Shown: piece after piece, positions 13,557 to 21,683 of the stretch
Layout of the letters: each line of letters starts with the position of its first letter
Position numbering within the stretch: the stretch's first letter is position 1
Origin: Alphaproteobacteria bacterium
Lineage (GTDB): Bacteria; Pseudomonadota; Alphaproteobacteria; GCA-2731375
Assembly: GCA_030746295.1 (NCBI GenBank)
Contig: JASLMY010000048.1
Location: 1-23,559 of the forward strand
Direction: 5' to 3'
Length of the DNA: 23,559 nucleotides
Notes under the pieces: model-generated
What the model was told of the DNA's origin: nothing
The model's input: the letters and a program-made list of their open reading frames with translations, nothing else
Databases searched by the model: none
Program-made: the position numbers and the translations under genes

Positions 13557-14845
13557 CCCGCCGTCCCCTCCAGCCACCGCTTGCTGCGGTTATAGAAGTT
13601 GCCGACCACGAAGATGCCGGCACCGAGCGCCAGGAAGATCGCTGAGCGCAGCAGCAGCGATTCGAAGAGATCTACATAACGGGCGAAGATGAGCGCCGTG
13701 AACAGGACGCAGGCGATGCTGACTAGCTTGACGTCGCCGGCGCGGGTGCCCTGCAGGATGAAGACGATGCAATGCCCCAGAATGACCAGGTTGAAGGGAA
13801 TCGCGGCCACCCAATCGGTCAACGGCAGAATCTCCAGCGAGACCGCGGCGACGACGACGAGCGGCACCGCCAGCAATCCCCAATGCCACTGCCAGTAGAC
13901 CGACAACCGGCGGAGCCCGAGGACAGGCGTTGCCAGCCATGCCAATGCTGCCAAGAGGAGGGAGACCCAGAAATAGGCCTGGACAGCCGGCTTGGCGAGC
14001 GAAAGGTCGTCCAGCACCTCGACGGCCTCGGCGAAGCTGTAAATATAGAGGAGCGCGAAGTAGCCGGCGAAGCCGACCGCCTTCAAGACCCAGGCGCTTG
14101 CCGGGAAGTCGCTTCTGTCCGCCAGCAGCCCCAGGGCGACGTAGAAGACCGCAGTGAAGGTGGCGAGCGAGAAGGCGAGCTCGTCCTCCAGCGGCACCGC
14201 CGCCAGGATCAGCACGCCCAAGAACGCCGCCAAGGCGAAGAAGAGAAGCGTCCGCGAGCGCTCGGTCCAGGCCAGCGGCAACACGCCGGCCCCGACCAGG
14301 AGCGGTGCCCAGTGGCTGCCCCACTGATATTCGAAGAGCTCTACCCCGGACCAGAAGACCACCAGGGCCAGGGCGAGAAAGGCTTGCGCCAACGAGGGCA
14401 GCGTCCAGGCGAGCGCCAGCGCGCCCAGGCCCCAGACCAGGATGGCATTCGGGTAGTGCTCGTCGATGTGATAGACCTGCGCCACCAGCCAGATGCCGGC
14501 ACCGAACAGCATGGTGCCGAGGATATGCAGGCCCTCGATCATGCTGCGGGGCCGGGTCGGCTCGCGCGCCAGCCAGAGCGCCGCGCCGTGGCTCGCCGCC
14601 AAGGCCACGGCAACCAGCCCCAACTTCACGAACTTGGGCAAGTCTTCCCAGTTGTAGGCGAAGAAGAGGATGACGCCGAGGCCGATCAGAACCGCGCCGA
14701 TGGCGGAAAAGATCAGCCGGCCCCAGGCCCGCTCCTCGGCCAGCGGATAGCGTTCGGTGAGCGTCGCCGCCAGACCCGGATCGATCAGCCCCTCGGCGCG
14801 CCAACGCTCGATCTCAGCTCTCAGCCACCTGTGCTGCTTCGCCAT
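13553..14845 (-). CDS. DUF2157 polytopic membrane protein
   Basis: The 430-residue protein starts with a soluble segment of about 40 residues (LRAEIERWRAEGLIDPGLA), the recognisable N-terminal DUF2157 helix pair. About a dozen hydrophobic segments follow, so it is an integral inner-membrane protein. The first membrane hairpin contains FSAIGAVLIGLGVILFFAYN followed by WEDLPKFVKL, a strong family signature. The stop overlaps the start of the GDYXXLXY gene by four bases, and the two proteins probably work together in the membrane. No enzyme motif is visible. The biochemical role of the family is not established. Confidence 0.9.
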   Translation of the reverse strand: MAKQHRWLRAEIERWRAEGLIDPGLAATLTERYPLAEERAWGRLIFSAIGAVLIGLGVILFFAYNWEDLPKFVKLGLVAVALAASHGAALWLAREPTRPRSMIEGLHILGTMLFGAGIWLVAQVYHIDEHYPNAILVWGLGALALAWTLPSLAQAFLALALVVFWSGVELFEYQWGSHWAPLLVGAGVLPLAWTERSRTLLFFALAAFLGVLILAAVPLEDELAFSLATFTAVFYVALGLLADRSDFPASAWVLKAVGFAGYFALLYIYSFAEAVEVLDDLSLAKPAVQAYFWVSLLLAALAWLATPVLGLRRLSVYWQWHWGLLAVPLVVVAAVSLEILPLTDWVAAIPFNLVILGHCIVFILQGTRAGDVKLVSIACVLFTALIFARYVDLFESLLLRSAIFLALGAGIFVVGNFYNRSKRWLEGTAG

Positions 14846-14940
14846 GCGCTCCCGAGGCGTTACTCACCACCGGCCCATGATAGCGCCCCGAACCGCCGAC
14901 TCCGAACGACTAAATGCGCGGTGGGTGCGCCTTCGTGCGG

Positions 14941-14958
14941 GGAGCATGCTCCGATCGG
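14941..14958. promoter_or_regulatory. Overlapping palindromes in a divergent gap, candidate operator
   Basis: A perfect 12-base palindrome, GGAGCATGCTCC (14941-14952), overlaps by two bases a perfect 8-base palindrome, CCGATCGG (14951-14958). They lie in the 277-base gap between the DUF2157 gene (minus) and the flavoprotein gene (plus). Two adjoining dyads suit a dimeric regulator, but no regulator gene is in view and the assignment is speculative. Confidence 0.35.
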
Positions 14959-15079
14959 ATAACACCGGAATCGAGCGCTGATGGCCGGGTGACCGTTGTC
15001 GCGTTTCACATGGGTGGCGCCACGTGCCGATCACCGCTCGTCTGAACGCGGAATGCGCATTATTCTGTTTCGGCAGAGC

Positions 15080-15096
15080 GGCAAACCCCGTTTGCC
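15080..15096 (+). promoter_or_regulatory. Short perfect hairpin in the flavoprotein leader
   Basis: GGCAAAC-CCC-GTTTGCC forms a perfect seven-pair stem with a three-base loop. It ends 26 bases before the chosen GTG start at 15123 and is followed by a C-run, not a T-run, so it is not a standard terminator. It could affect ribosome access or be an operator. It would lie inside the coding sequence if the ATG at 15024 were the real start. Confidence 0.35.
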
Positions 15097-15122
15097 CCCC
15101 AACAAGCAATGGAAACCTCATC

Positions 15123-16880
15123 GTGTTTACTCCGGAACATCTCGAAACCGATGTGTTGGTGATCGGGGCCGGTGGTGCCGGCATGTACGCGGCCATCGCA
15201 GCCGCGCGCAGCGGCGCGGACGTGCTGCTGCTCGATCGCGACGCCATCGGGCGCGGCGGCGCGACGGTGATGGCGCAGTTGTCGGTTGCCGCGGCGCTGG
15301 CGCTCGAGGAGCCGGACGATTGGCAAACCCATGTCGAGGACACGCTCTCCGCCGGGCGCGGCATCTGCCAGGAAGACCTGACGGAAATGCTGTGCCGACA
15401 ATCGCCCGACCGGGTCCTGGAGTTGGATGCCTGGCGCATCGGCTGGGCACGGTCGGAGGGCCGCCTCAGTCAAATCAAGACCCCTGGCCATAGCCGTGCC
15501 CGCTGCTGTTACGTGGACACAGGGAGTACCGGGGCGGCGCTCACCGCCGCGATGCGCCGACAGGTCGCTCGCATGGACGGTATCCGCCGAGTCGGCAATA
15601 TCGTGGTCACCGACCTCGTCGTGCGCGACGGCGAGGCGGCAGGCGCCGTCGGCTTTGATCTGCAGAGCACCCAACCGGTGACACTGGCGGCGGGCGCCGT
15701 GGTGCTGGCCACCGGCGGTCTGACGCGGATCTACCGGCGGACGACGGCCTCCGCCAACATGGCCGGAGACGGCTTTGCCATGGCGCTGGCCGCCGGGGCG
15801 GAACTCGTCGACATGGAATTCGTACAATTCTTCCCCATAGGCCATTTGGCGCCACGCATGGTGGGGCTGGATCCGGTGATGTGGGATGCCTTCCGCTACA
15901 AGCTGGGCGGGCGATTGCGTAATGCCGACGACGAGGACTTCCTGGAGAACTACGGCAACAAGGACGGCGGCAACTACCAAACGCCCCGTGACCTCGCCAC
16001 GATGGCGATCCTGGGCGAGATCGCGGCGGGCCGGGGCTCGCCCAACGGCGGCGTCTGGCTCGACTTCAGCCATATTTCGGAGGACCGGATGCGCGCCGCC
16101 TTCGACTGGGCCATGGACGGTTTGGCTGAAAACGGCATCGACCTGACGCGCCAACAGGTCGAGGTGGCGCCGATCGCCCACTATCATCTGGGCGGCGTGC
16201 GCGTCGACGGCACGTTGGAATCCACGTTGCCGGGGCTGTTTGCGGCAGGCGAGGCCGTGGGCTGCGCGCACGGCGCCAACCGCCTGTCGGGCAACGCCCT
16301 GCCCGAGGCGCTGGTGTTCGGCGAGGTCGCCGGCCGAACCGCCGCCGGCCGGGCCCTGGGTCGACGGAACGGGAGCGGCCGTGGAGACTCCTGGCAGCCG
16401 GCCGCCGCGGCCGACGCGGTCGACACGATTCGCGCTCGAGCCGCTGGCGGCAGAGGGGCGAGCGGTCCGAAGCCGGTGGCACTGATGAAAGAGCTGCGGG
16501 CGCTGATGTGGGACGACGTCGGGCCGATTCGCGACGCCGCCGGCCTCGGCCGTGCGCGGCGCCGCATCACCGACATGCGCGATTCGGACCTGCCGGCGGC
16601 GACCGTCCGAGACGATGCGGCGTACAACGTGGCGCTCGCCGAATGGTTTCAGCTGCGCGGCGCCCTCGCGGCGGCCGAGGCCGTCGCCGTCGCCGCCCTG
16701 GCCCGCACCGAGAGCCGTGGCGCCCACCAGCGCGCCGACCACCCGGACACGGCGCCCAAACTGGCGGTCAACCAACGCCTCTGGTGCGACGCTGATGGCC
16801 TGACCACTGCGTTTGGCGCCGGGCCCGGCAAACGAAATACACCCTCGTCCTCGACCGGTGCGCCCATGGAGGTCGCTTGA
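15123..16880 (+). CDS. Fumarate reductase/succinate dehydrogenase-like FAD flavoprotein, noncanonical
   Basis: The 585-residue protein has the SdhA/FrdA/L-aspartate oxidase fold. The FAD dinucleotide fold is GAGGAG (15-20) in VLVIGAGGAGMYAA, with ATGGL at 196-200. C-terminal FAD contacts are HYHLGGV (353-359) and ANRLSGNALPEALVFG (385-400). Key residues differ from succinate enzymes. The histidine that binds FAD covalently in RSHTVAAQGG aligns with GGATVMAQLS, so FAD is probably non-covalent. The substrate-site FHPTGI reads FFPIGH (236-241), and RGEGG aligns with RYKLGG (258-263). The substrate is therefore probably not succinate or fumarate. I chose the GTG at 15123, after GGAAA, because the frame upstream of it (open from an ATG at 15024) has no family likeness. 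The next gene, an iron-sulfur protein, overlaps or abuts it. Confidence 0.88.
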   Translation: MFTPEHLETDVLVIGAGGAGMYAAIAAARSGADVLLLDRDAIGRGGATVMAQLSVAAALALEEPDDWQTHVEDTLSAGRGICQEDLTEMLCRQSPDRVLELDAWRIGWARSEGRLSQIKTPGHSRARCCYVDTGSTGAALTAAMRRQVARMDGIRRVGNIVVTDLVVRDGEAAGAVGFDLQSTQPVTLAAGAVVLATGGLTRIYRRTTASANMAGDGFAMALAAGAELVDMEFVQFFPIGHLAPRMVGLDPVMWDAFRYKLGGRLRNADDEDFLENYGNKDGGNYQTPRDLATMAILGEIAAGRGSPNGGVWLDFSHISEDRMRAAFDWAMDGLAENGIDLTRQQVEVAPIAHYHLGGVRVDGTLESTLPGLFAAGEAVGCAHGANRLSGNALPEALVFGEVAGRTAAGRALGRRNGSGRGDSWQPAAAADAVDTIRARAAGGRGASGPKPVALMKELRALMWDDVGPIRDAAGLGRARRRITDMRDSDLPAATVRDDAAYNVALAEWFQLRGALAAAEAVAVAALARTESRGAHQRADHPDTAPKLAVNQRLWCDADGLTTAFGAGPGKRNTPSSSTGAPMEVA

Positions 16881-16882
16881 CC

Positions 16883-17233
16883 ATGGCCGAAGACAAACCC
16901 CTGACCACCGTCCTGAGGGTGCAGCGTGGCGGGCCTGACGGCGACATCCGCCACGATACCTTTGAGGTGCCGTTCAACGCCGGTGACACCGTGCTCGACG
17001 GGTTGATCTGGATCCGCGAGAACGAAGACGACAGTCTGGCGCTGCGCTATAGCTGCGTCAGCACGTTCGTCTGCAAGCAGTGCACCATGCTCATCGACGG
17101 AGAGACAGCCTACGCCTGCAAGACGCGGCTGCGGGCGGGCCCGATGCAGATCGGGCCGCTTCGCGGCAAGCAGGTGATCCGCGACCTCGTGGCCGACACC
17201 CTGCCGAAGCGAGAACATCTGAAGCTGCCATGA
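16883..17233 (+). CDS. Free-standing ferredoxin-type half of a succinate dehydrogenase-like iron-sulfur subunit
   Basis: The 116-residue protein matches only the N-terminal plant-type ferredoxin domain of SdhB/FrdB. It starts with a strand pattern like TVLRVQRGG, then FNAGDTVLDGLIWIREN, and carries four cysteines, C58, C64, C67 and C79 (SCVSTFVCKQCTMLIDG, AYAC). The C-terminal domain that holds the 4Fe-4S and 3Fe-4S clusters is absent. The first cysteine pair is spaced C-x5-C instead of the usual C-x4-C. GGAGG (16868-16872) ten bases before the ATG at 16883 favours this start over a TTG at 16877. It directly follows the flavoprotein gene and is its probable electron partner. With no membrane subunit nearby, the complex is likely soluble. 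Confidence 0.82.
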   Translation: MAEDKPLTTVLRVQRGGPDGDIRHDTFEVPFNAGDTVLDGLIWIRENEDDSLALRYSCVSTFVCKQCTMLIDGETAYACKTRLRAGPMQIGPLRGKQVIRDLVADTLPKREHLKLP

Positions 17234-17282
17234 TGGACGCCGCGGCCTGTAGGCGGTGGGGTGCCGAACGGAGGATCCGGCC

Positions 17283-18107
17283 ATGACGACGACCAGACGC
17301 GCCCACCTCGTGGTCGGGGGCTTTCCCCCCGGCGCCTCGGCGGGGCACGACATGGATTTCGCCCGCCTGCACCTCCTGCAAAGGCTCGACGCGGAAGAGC
17401 ATCTCGCGGTCACCGTCGCGAACGACTTCCAGGATATCGAGCGCTGGTTGCCGGGGACCGATCTCTTGATCACCTATGTCGCCGGCCCCTTTCCGGCCGG
17501 CGCCGGCAACGCGGCGCTGCAGCAGTGGCTGGAGGCGGGCGGGCGCTGGTTCGCGCTGCACGGCAGCTCCGGCGGCAAGGCGGTCAAATCGGAACGCGAC
17601 GGCCGCCAGGTAAAGCAGATGGTCAAGGGCGAGCATCACCGGACGCTGGGGTGCTTTTTCCTGAACCATCCGCCGCTCAGGGAATTCGACGTCGCGGTCA
17701 CCGGCCAGCACCGCCTGACCCGGGGCCTGCCGGACCGCTTCACCGTCCGCGACGAGCTCTACCTCGTCGAGCTCCAGGAGCCACAGGCGAGCCAAATCCT
17801 CCTGACGACCGAGCTGGCGGAGGACCCGTCTCCGCCCGGCTTCGGCTTCGTCTACGACGAGGACACCGCCCTGCAACCCGATGGCAAGACGCGCGTGCTC
17901 GGCTATTCCCGAGGCGTCGGGCGCGGCGAGGTCGCCTACGTCGCCCTCGGCCACTGCCACACCGGGCGCACCAATACGCAGTCGGCCGTGGATCGCAGCA
18001 TCGATGCGGCGGGAAAGGTACCGTCCGAGTTTCACGGCGTCTGGGAAACCGAAGCGTTCGCGACATTGCTGGAGAACGCCATCGCCTGGGGCCTCGGCGA
18101 GGACTGA
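17283..18107 (+). CDS. ThuA-like domain protein
   Basis: The 274-residue protein has the ThuA (trehalose-utilisation-type) fold, related to class I glutamine amidotransferases. Family-like blocks in order are LLITYVAGPFPAGAGN (about 61-76), GGRWFALHGSSGG (86-98), KGEHHRTLGCFF (114-125), GQHRLTRGLPDRF (about 141-153) with RDELYLVE, and GYSRGVGRGEVAYVALGH near the end. The glutamine amidotransferase cysteine is replaced by the His/Gly of ALHGSS, so glutaminase activity is unlikely. Some relatives process 3-keto sugars. GGAGGA (17270-17275) precedes the ATG. It follows the iron-sulfur gene by 49 bases on the same strand, so it may share a transcript and work on a product of the flavoprotein. Confidence 0.85.
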   Translation: MTTTRRAHLVVGGFPPGASAGHDMDFARLHLLQRLDAEEHLAVTVANDFQDIERWLPGTDLLITYVAGPFPAGAGNAALQQWLEAGGRWFALHGSSGGKAVKSERDGRQVKQMVKGEHHRTLGCFFLNHPPLREFDVAVTGQHRLTRGLPDRFTVRDELYLVELQEPQASQILLTTELAEDPSPPGFGFVYDEDTALQPDGKTRVLGYSRGVGRGEVAYVALGHCHTGRTNTQSAVDRSIDAAGKVPSEFHGVWETEAFATLLENAIAWGLGED

Positions 18108-18160
18108 GCGCCGCCCACAGGCAACACGGCGCGAGCCGCTCCACGCGATGGGATCGCACT

Positions 18161-18460
18161 CTAACGGTTGCAGACGCTCTTGGGCACGAGGATGATGGCG
18201 ATGCCGTGCGCCTTCGCGGTCACGGTGACGATGCGCTGTCCGACGACGGTCTGCTCCTCGTAGGTGAAGTCCGCACCCTCGCGGTCCAGCTTGGCGCGAA
18301 GCTCTTCGGGCGTGGCGACGCCCTGAAAGATCGGCTTCCGCTCCGCCGCGTCGGGAAGCGACGAACACCCGCCGTGGCGGCCGAACAACATCCAGGTCTC
18401 AGCCGCGGCGGGGGTCGCGAGGAGGAACGCGCCGAGCGGAATTCGCGTCGCGAGCCTCAT
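18161..18460 (-). CDS. Small secreted protein, 99 aa
   Basis: The product has a clear signal peptide (MRLATRIPLGAFLLATPAAA, then ETW), giving a mature protein of about 79 residues. It has two cysteines, one early (HGGCSS) and one at the end (KSVCNR), that could form a disulfide in the periplasm. The body (EELRAKLDREGADFTYEEQ, then RIVTVTAKAHGIAIILV) suggests a small alpha+beta fold. I recognise no family. The frame opens at an ATG at 18481, but the signal peptide starts cleanly at 18458-18460. It converges on the ThuA gene with a 53-base gap and is followed upstream by the transporter on the same strand. Confidence 0.72.
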   Translation of the reverse strand: MRLATRIPLGAFLLATPAAAETWMLFGRHGGCSSLPDAAERKPIFQGVATPEELRAKLDREGADFTYEEQTVVGQRIVTVTAKAHGIAIILVPKSVCNR

Positions 18461-18527
18461 ATCTCGTCTCGATCCAACCATTGCTTGATATCAGGCTGCC
18501 GGAAGCCAGCGAAGTCAACCGCCGACC

Positions 18528-19439
18528 CTAAAGCGTCACCAGCAAGACGACGATGCCGAGGCTGAGGAGCGCCATGCCGACGAGTTCTCTCGCCGTCGTG
18601 CGCTCGCGGAAGAAAAGCATCGAGATCGCCAGCGTCATCACCAACTCGACCTGGCCGACGGCCTTGACGTAGGCGGCACGCTCTATGGTCATGGCCGTGA
18701 ACCAGCCGAACGAGCCCAGGATGCTGGTGGCGCCGATGAAGAGCGAGACCCGCCAGCGCCGGGCGATGACGCGGAATTGGCCGGGCTGGGTGAGAAGCAG
18801 GTAGAGGGAGAGGATCACCGTCTGCATCGTCACCATGGTCGCCAGCGTCAGTCCGGCGGTGAAGAGGTAGCGCTCGTCGCCGAAGGATAGGCTAGCCCGG
18901 CGGATCAGCAGCGAGGAAAGCGCGAAGCCCAGGCCCGAGGCGACGCCGATCAGCGCCGCCCGGTTCCAGAGACCAGTCAGCAGTGCGGCAGCGCCGGTGC
19001 CGGTCCGGGCAAGACTGATCAGGACGACGCCGGCGACGCTGACCGCGATCGCCACCCAACCGGCGAGGCTCAACAGCTCGGCGAATAAGACCGTGCCGAC
19101 GAGCGCCGTCAGCAAGGCCTCGGTGCGGGCATAGGCGTTGCCGACGGCGAAGTTCCGCAGCGAGAAAAGATGTACCAACAACACCGTGCCGGCGATCTGG
19201 GTGGTGCTGGCGGCAAGAGTCAGAAGGATGAATTCGAGGTTCGGCGTTGGCAGGCCGGTGCCGTAGTGCCGCATCAGGGCGAGGAGATAGAGATAGGCGA
19301 AGGGCGCGCCGAAGAGGAAGCGCACCAGCGCCACCGAGGCCGAGTCGAGTTCGCCCGTCAACACCTTCTGCCCCGCCGTCCTGACCGACTGCATGGCGGC
19401 GGCGAAGAAGGCGAGGCCTATCCAAATCCAGGCATCCAT
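18528..19439 (-). CDS. EamA/DMT family membrane transporter
   Basis: The 303-residue protein is almost entirely hydrophobic, with about ten membrane helices in two repeats of five, the usual layout and length of the drug/metabolite transporter superfamily. Typical features are the ARTEALLTALVGTVLFAELL segment (end of repeat one, about 102-121), the middle SSLLIRRASLSFG, and VKAVGQVELVMTLAISMLFF with FRERTTARELVGMALLSLG at the end of repeat two. It is an inner-membrane exporter or importer of an unknown small metabolite. The start at 19437-19439 is the first in-frame ATG that keeps the first helix intact. It is divergent from the amidase. Confidence 0.88.
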   Translation of the reverse strand: MDAWIWIGLAFFAAAMQSVRTAGQKVLTGELDSASVALVRFLFGAPFAYLYLLALMRHYGTGLPTPNLEFILLTLAASTTQIAGTVLLVHLFSLRNFAVGNAYARTEALLTALVGTVLFAELLSLAGWVAIAVSVAGVVLISLARTGTGAAALLTGLWNRAALIGVASGLGFALSSLLIRRASLSFGDERYLFTAGLTLATMVTMQTVILSLYLLLTQPGQFRVIARRWRVSLFIGATSILGSFGWFTAMTIERAAYVKAVGQVELVMTLAISMLFFRERTTARELVGMALLSLGIVVLLVTL

Positions 19440-19566
19440 GCGAGCGGCGGAGGTCCTGTCGATGGGGTGAAAAGGTCGGCAGAAGCGCCAACCCCGCCTT
19501 CATAGCCCGCTTGTCTCACCGAAGCCACCTCGCCTAACGTCGGTGTTCGGATTGGGGGTGGTGACG

Positions 19567-20993
19567 ATGGACGCGACGGAGCTTTGTTTCACGCCGGCGA
19601 CCCGGCTCGCGCAAATGATTCGAGCCAAGGAGGTCTCGGCCGTCGAGGTGACTTCGGCGGTGCTGGACCGGATCGAGGCCCTGGAGCCACACTTGAACGC
19701 CATGCTGACGGTCAGCGCGGATCTCGCCCGCCACGAAGCGCGCCGGGCCGAGCAGGCGGTGATGACAGGCGAAGCGCTGGGGCCGCTGCACGGCGTGCCG
19801 GTAACGGTGAAGGACCTCCTCAATACCGCCGGCGTCAAGACGACCTTCGGCAGCCACGCCTTCGCCGACAACGTGGCGCAAGCCGACTGCGTCGCCATCG
19901 CCCGCCTACGCCGGGCCGGCGCGGTACTGATCGGCAAGACGACGACGCCCGAGTTCGGCCACAAGCCCTTGACCGAGGCGCCGCTCTTCGGCCGCACGGT
20001 CAATCCCTGGAACACCGGCCGCACCGTTGGCGGGTCGTCGGGCGGCGCCGGGGCGGCGGCAGCGGCCGGTTATGGCCCCTTGCACGTCGGCACCGACGGC
20101 GGCGGCTCGATCCGCATCCCGTCGGCCTGCTGCGGTATCGTCGGCATGAAGGCGACGCTGGGCCTGGTGCCGCACGACCAGGCGCCCGAAGCCTTCGCCA
20201 ACCTGTCCTATATCGGGCCGATGACGCGGAGCGTCGCCGACGCCGCCCTGATGCTGGACGTCATGGCCGGACCACATGCGGCCGACCCGCACTCGCTCGG
20301 CCGCGAGACGCCCGATCTCGGTGCTGCCGTCGCGTCCGCCGACATCCAGGCCTCAGGATCGGCTGGCGGACACGGCTCGGCAACGAGGCGATCGATCCCG
20401 AGACGGAGCGGCTCTTCGAGGCCGCGGTCGGCGCCTTCGAGGGCCTGGGTGCCCGCCTGGAACGGCGCGAGGGCGACTTCACCAGCACGCTGCCGGTCTG
20501 GGCACCGCTGACCTTCGCCACCTGGGCGGCCCGTTTCGGCGACCATGCCGACCGCCTGGGTGAGCGTATGAGCGAGAGCCTGCGACGCTGGATCGAGGAA
20601 GGACGCGGCTTCTCGGCGGTCGAGGCGCAGTCGGCGATGGCGCTCCGCACCACGGTCTACCGCGAGGTCCAGGCCTGGTTCGAGACGGACGACCTGATCC
20701 TGATGCCGACGCTGACGCGGCCGGCGATCGACGCCGACCACGACCCCTTCGAGCCGATCCGGATCGGCAATGCGCCCGTGGGCGAGATCCGCGCCGCCTG
20801 GTACCCCTATACCCACCCCTTCAACCTGACCGGTCATCCCGCGATCACGGTGCCTATGGGCTGGACCGAGGCCGGGCTGCCGGTGGGCCTGCAGATCGTC
20901 GGTCCCTGGCTGGGCGATGCCCGCGTGCTGGCCGCCGCCGCCGCCTTCGAGGCCGCCCGCCCCTGGGCCGATCGCCGGCCCGACTTGGGCTGA
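19567..20993 (+). pseudogene. Amidase signature family enzyme, broken by one frameshift
   Basis: The 5' part (19567 to about 20350) is in one frame and the 3' part (about 20352 to 20993) in another, and both clearly belong to one amidase. The catalytic Lys is K82 (VTVKDLLNTAG), the cis-Ser is in GGSSGG (S157/S158) and the nucleophile is S181 (GTDGGGSIRIPS); all lie before the break. The C-terminal part resumes as LRIGWRTRLGNE and ends in a normal PAITVPMGW...GLPVGLQIVG block. Adding one base near 20349-20352 (caggcctc read as cagggcctc, giving IQGLRIGW) restores a continuous protein of about 475 residues, the family norm. The product would hydrolyse an amide or an Asn/Gln-like side chain. Either the gene is newly inactivated or the base is an assembly error. 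There is no slippery site for programmed shifting. Confidence 0.85.
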
Positions 20994-21617
20994 TCAGGCC
21001 GCTTCGCCGCCGTCCTCGTCGGCCGCGACGCTTTCGGGCTCCGCCACCCGCTGCATCTCGGCGACGACGCGAATGAGAGGAACCTCGATGTCGTAGCCGT
21101 GAATGGTGAACTTGGTGGGATCGAACATATGGGTGGTACGGCGAAAGGCCCGGTAGAGCGGCGGCTGGCGCGCTGCCACGGGTGCGGGGTCCTCGAGCGT
21201 CAAGTCGATCGCGGCCGAGCGTAGCAAACTGGTGCGCCGCCGACTGATGAACTGGATCTGGACGAACGCCTCCCAGGGAATGGTCTGCTCGCCGAAGCGG
21301 AAGTAGTAGACCCCGTCCGGGCCGAAGCGGAGCTGCGGCCCCCTGTGCAGCACGCCGTGCAGGCCGAAGAAGGTGATCCAGCCGCCGAGGCTCAGCATCA
21401 ACAGATCGATCGGCAGGCGGCCGATGGCCTGATCCATGAACCGGTTCAGGCCGGTGATGACCTCGCTTTCCACCAGCTTGCTCTCGCGCACCGGCAGGCT
21501 GTGGTCCTGGGTCAGGTCGTAGACCGCGAGCGCCATGATGGCGGCGCCGATCAGGGCGATCGCGCCCTGGAAGATGCGGCGGCCCCGGTAGCTGACGGTC
21601 TCCGCTTCAGCCACCAT
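20994..21617 (-). CDS. Uncharacterised membrane protein with a PH-like domain
   Basis: The 207-residue product has two N-terminal hydrophobic segments (GAIALIGAAIMALAVYDL, and IDLLMLSLGGWITFFGLHGV), separated by a hydrophilic loop of about 35 residues. A soluble C-terminal domain follows. Its pattern, LRFGPDGVYYFRFGEQTIPW followed by EAFVQIQFISRRR and a strand IDLTL, resembles small bacterial pleckstrin-like (bPH) domains fused to paired helices. This is a fold-level guess. The start at ATG 21615-21617 keeps the first helix; a GTG at 21638 is an alternative, and neither has a strong ribosome site. It lies 66 bases downstream of the next minus-strand gene and may share its transcript. Confidence 0.75.
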   Translation of the reverse strand: MVAEAETVSYRGRRIFQGAIALIGAAIMALAVYDLTQDHSLPVRESKLVESEVITGLNRFMDQAIGRLPIDLLMLSLGGWITFFGLHGVLHRGPQLRFGPDGVYYFRFGEQTIPWEAFVQIQFISRRRTSLLRSAAIDLTLEDPAPVAARQPPLYRAFRRTTHMFDPTKFTIHGYDIEVPLIRVVAEMQRVAEPESVAADEDGGEAA

Positions 21618-21683
21618 TGACGGCCCGCGCGTCCCCACCCGAACGCGCCGGCACCGATGGCGCCGACGAGGTCCGACCCGCCC

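Noticed and set aside
15123..17233. Ordinary succinate dehydrogenase (sdhAB).
   Set aside because: The covalent-FAD histidine, FHPTGI and RGEGG motifs are altered, and the iron-sulfur protein lacks the second domain and any membrane anchor genes.
18108..18132. Possible terminator stem (GCGCCG / CGGCGC) between convergent genes.
   Set aside because: The stem is only six pairs with a 13-base loop and no T-run, too weak to call.
20340..20360. Programmed ribosomal frameshift in the amidase.
   Set aside because: No X-XXY-YYZ slippery heptamer or following pseudoknot is visible at the switch, and amidases are not known to need one.
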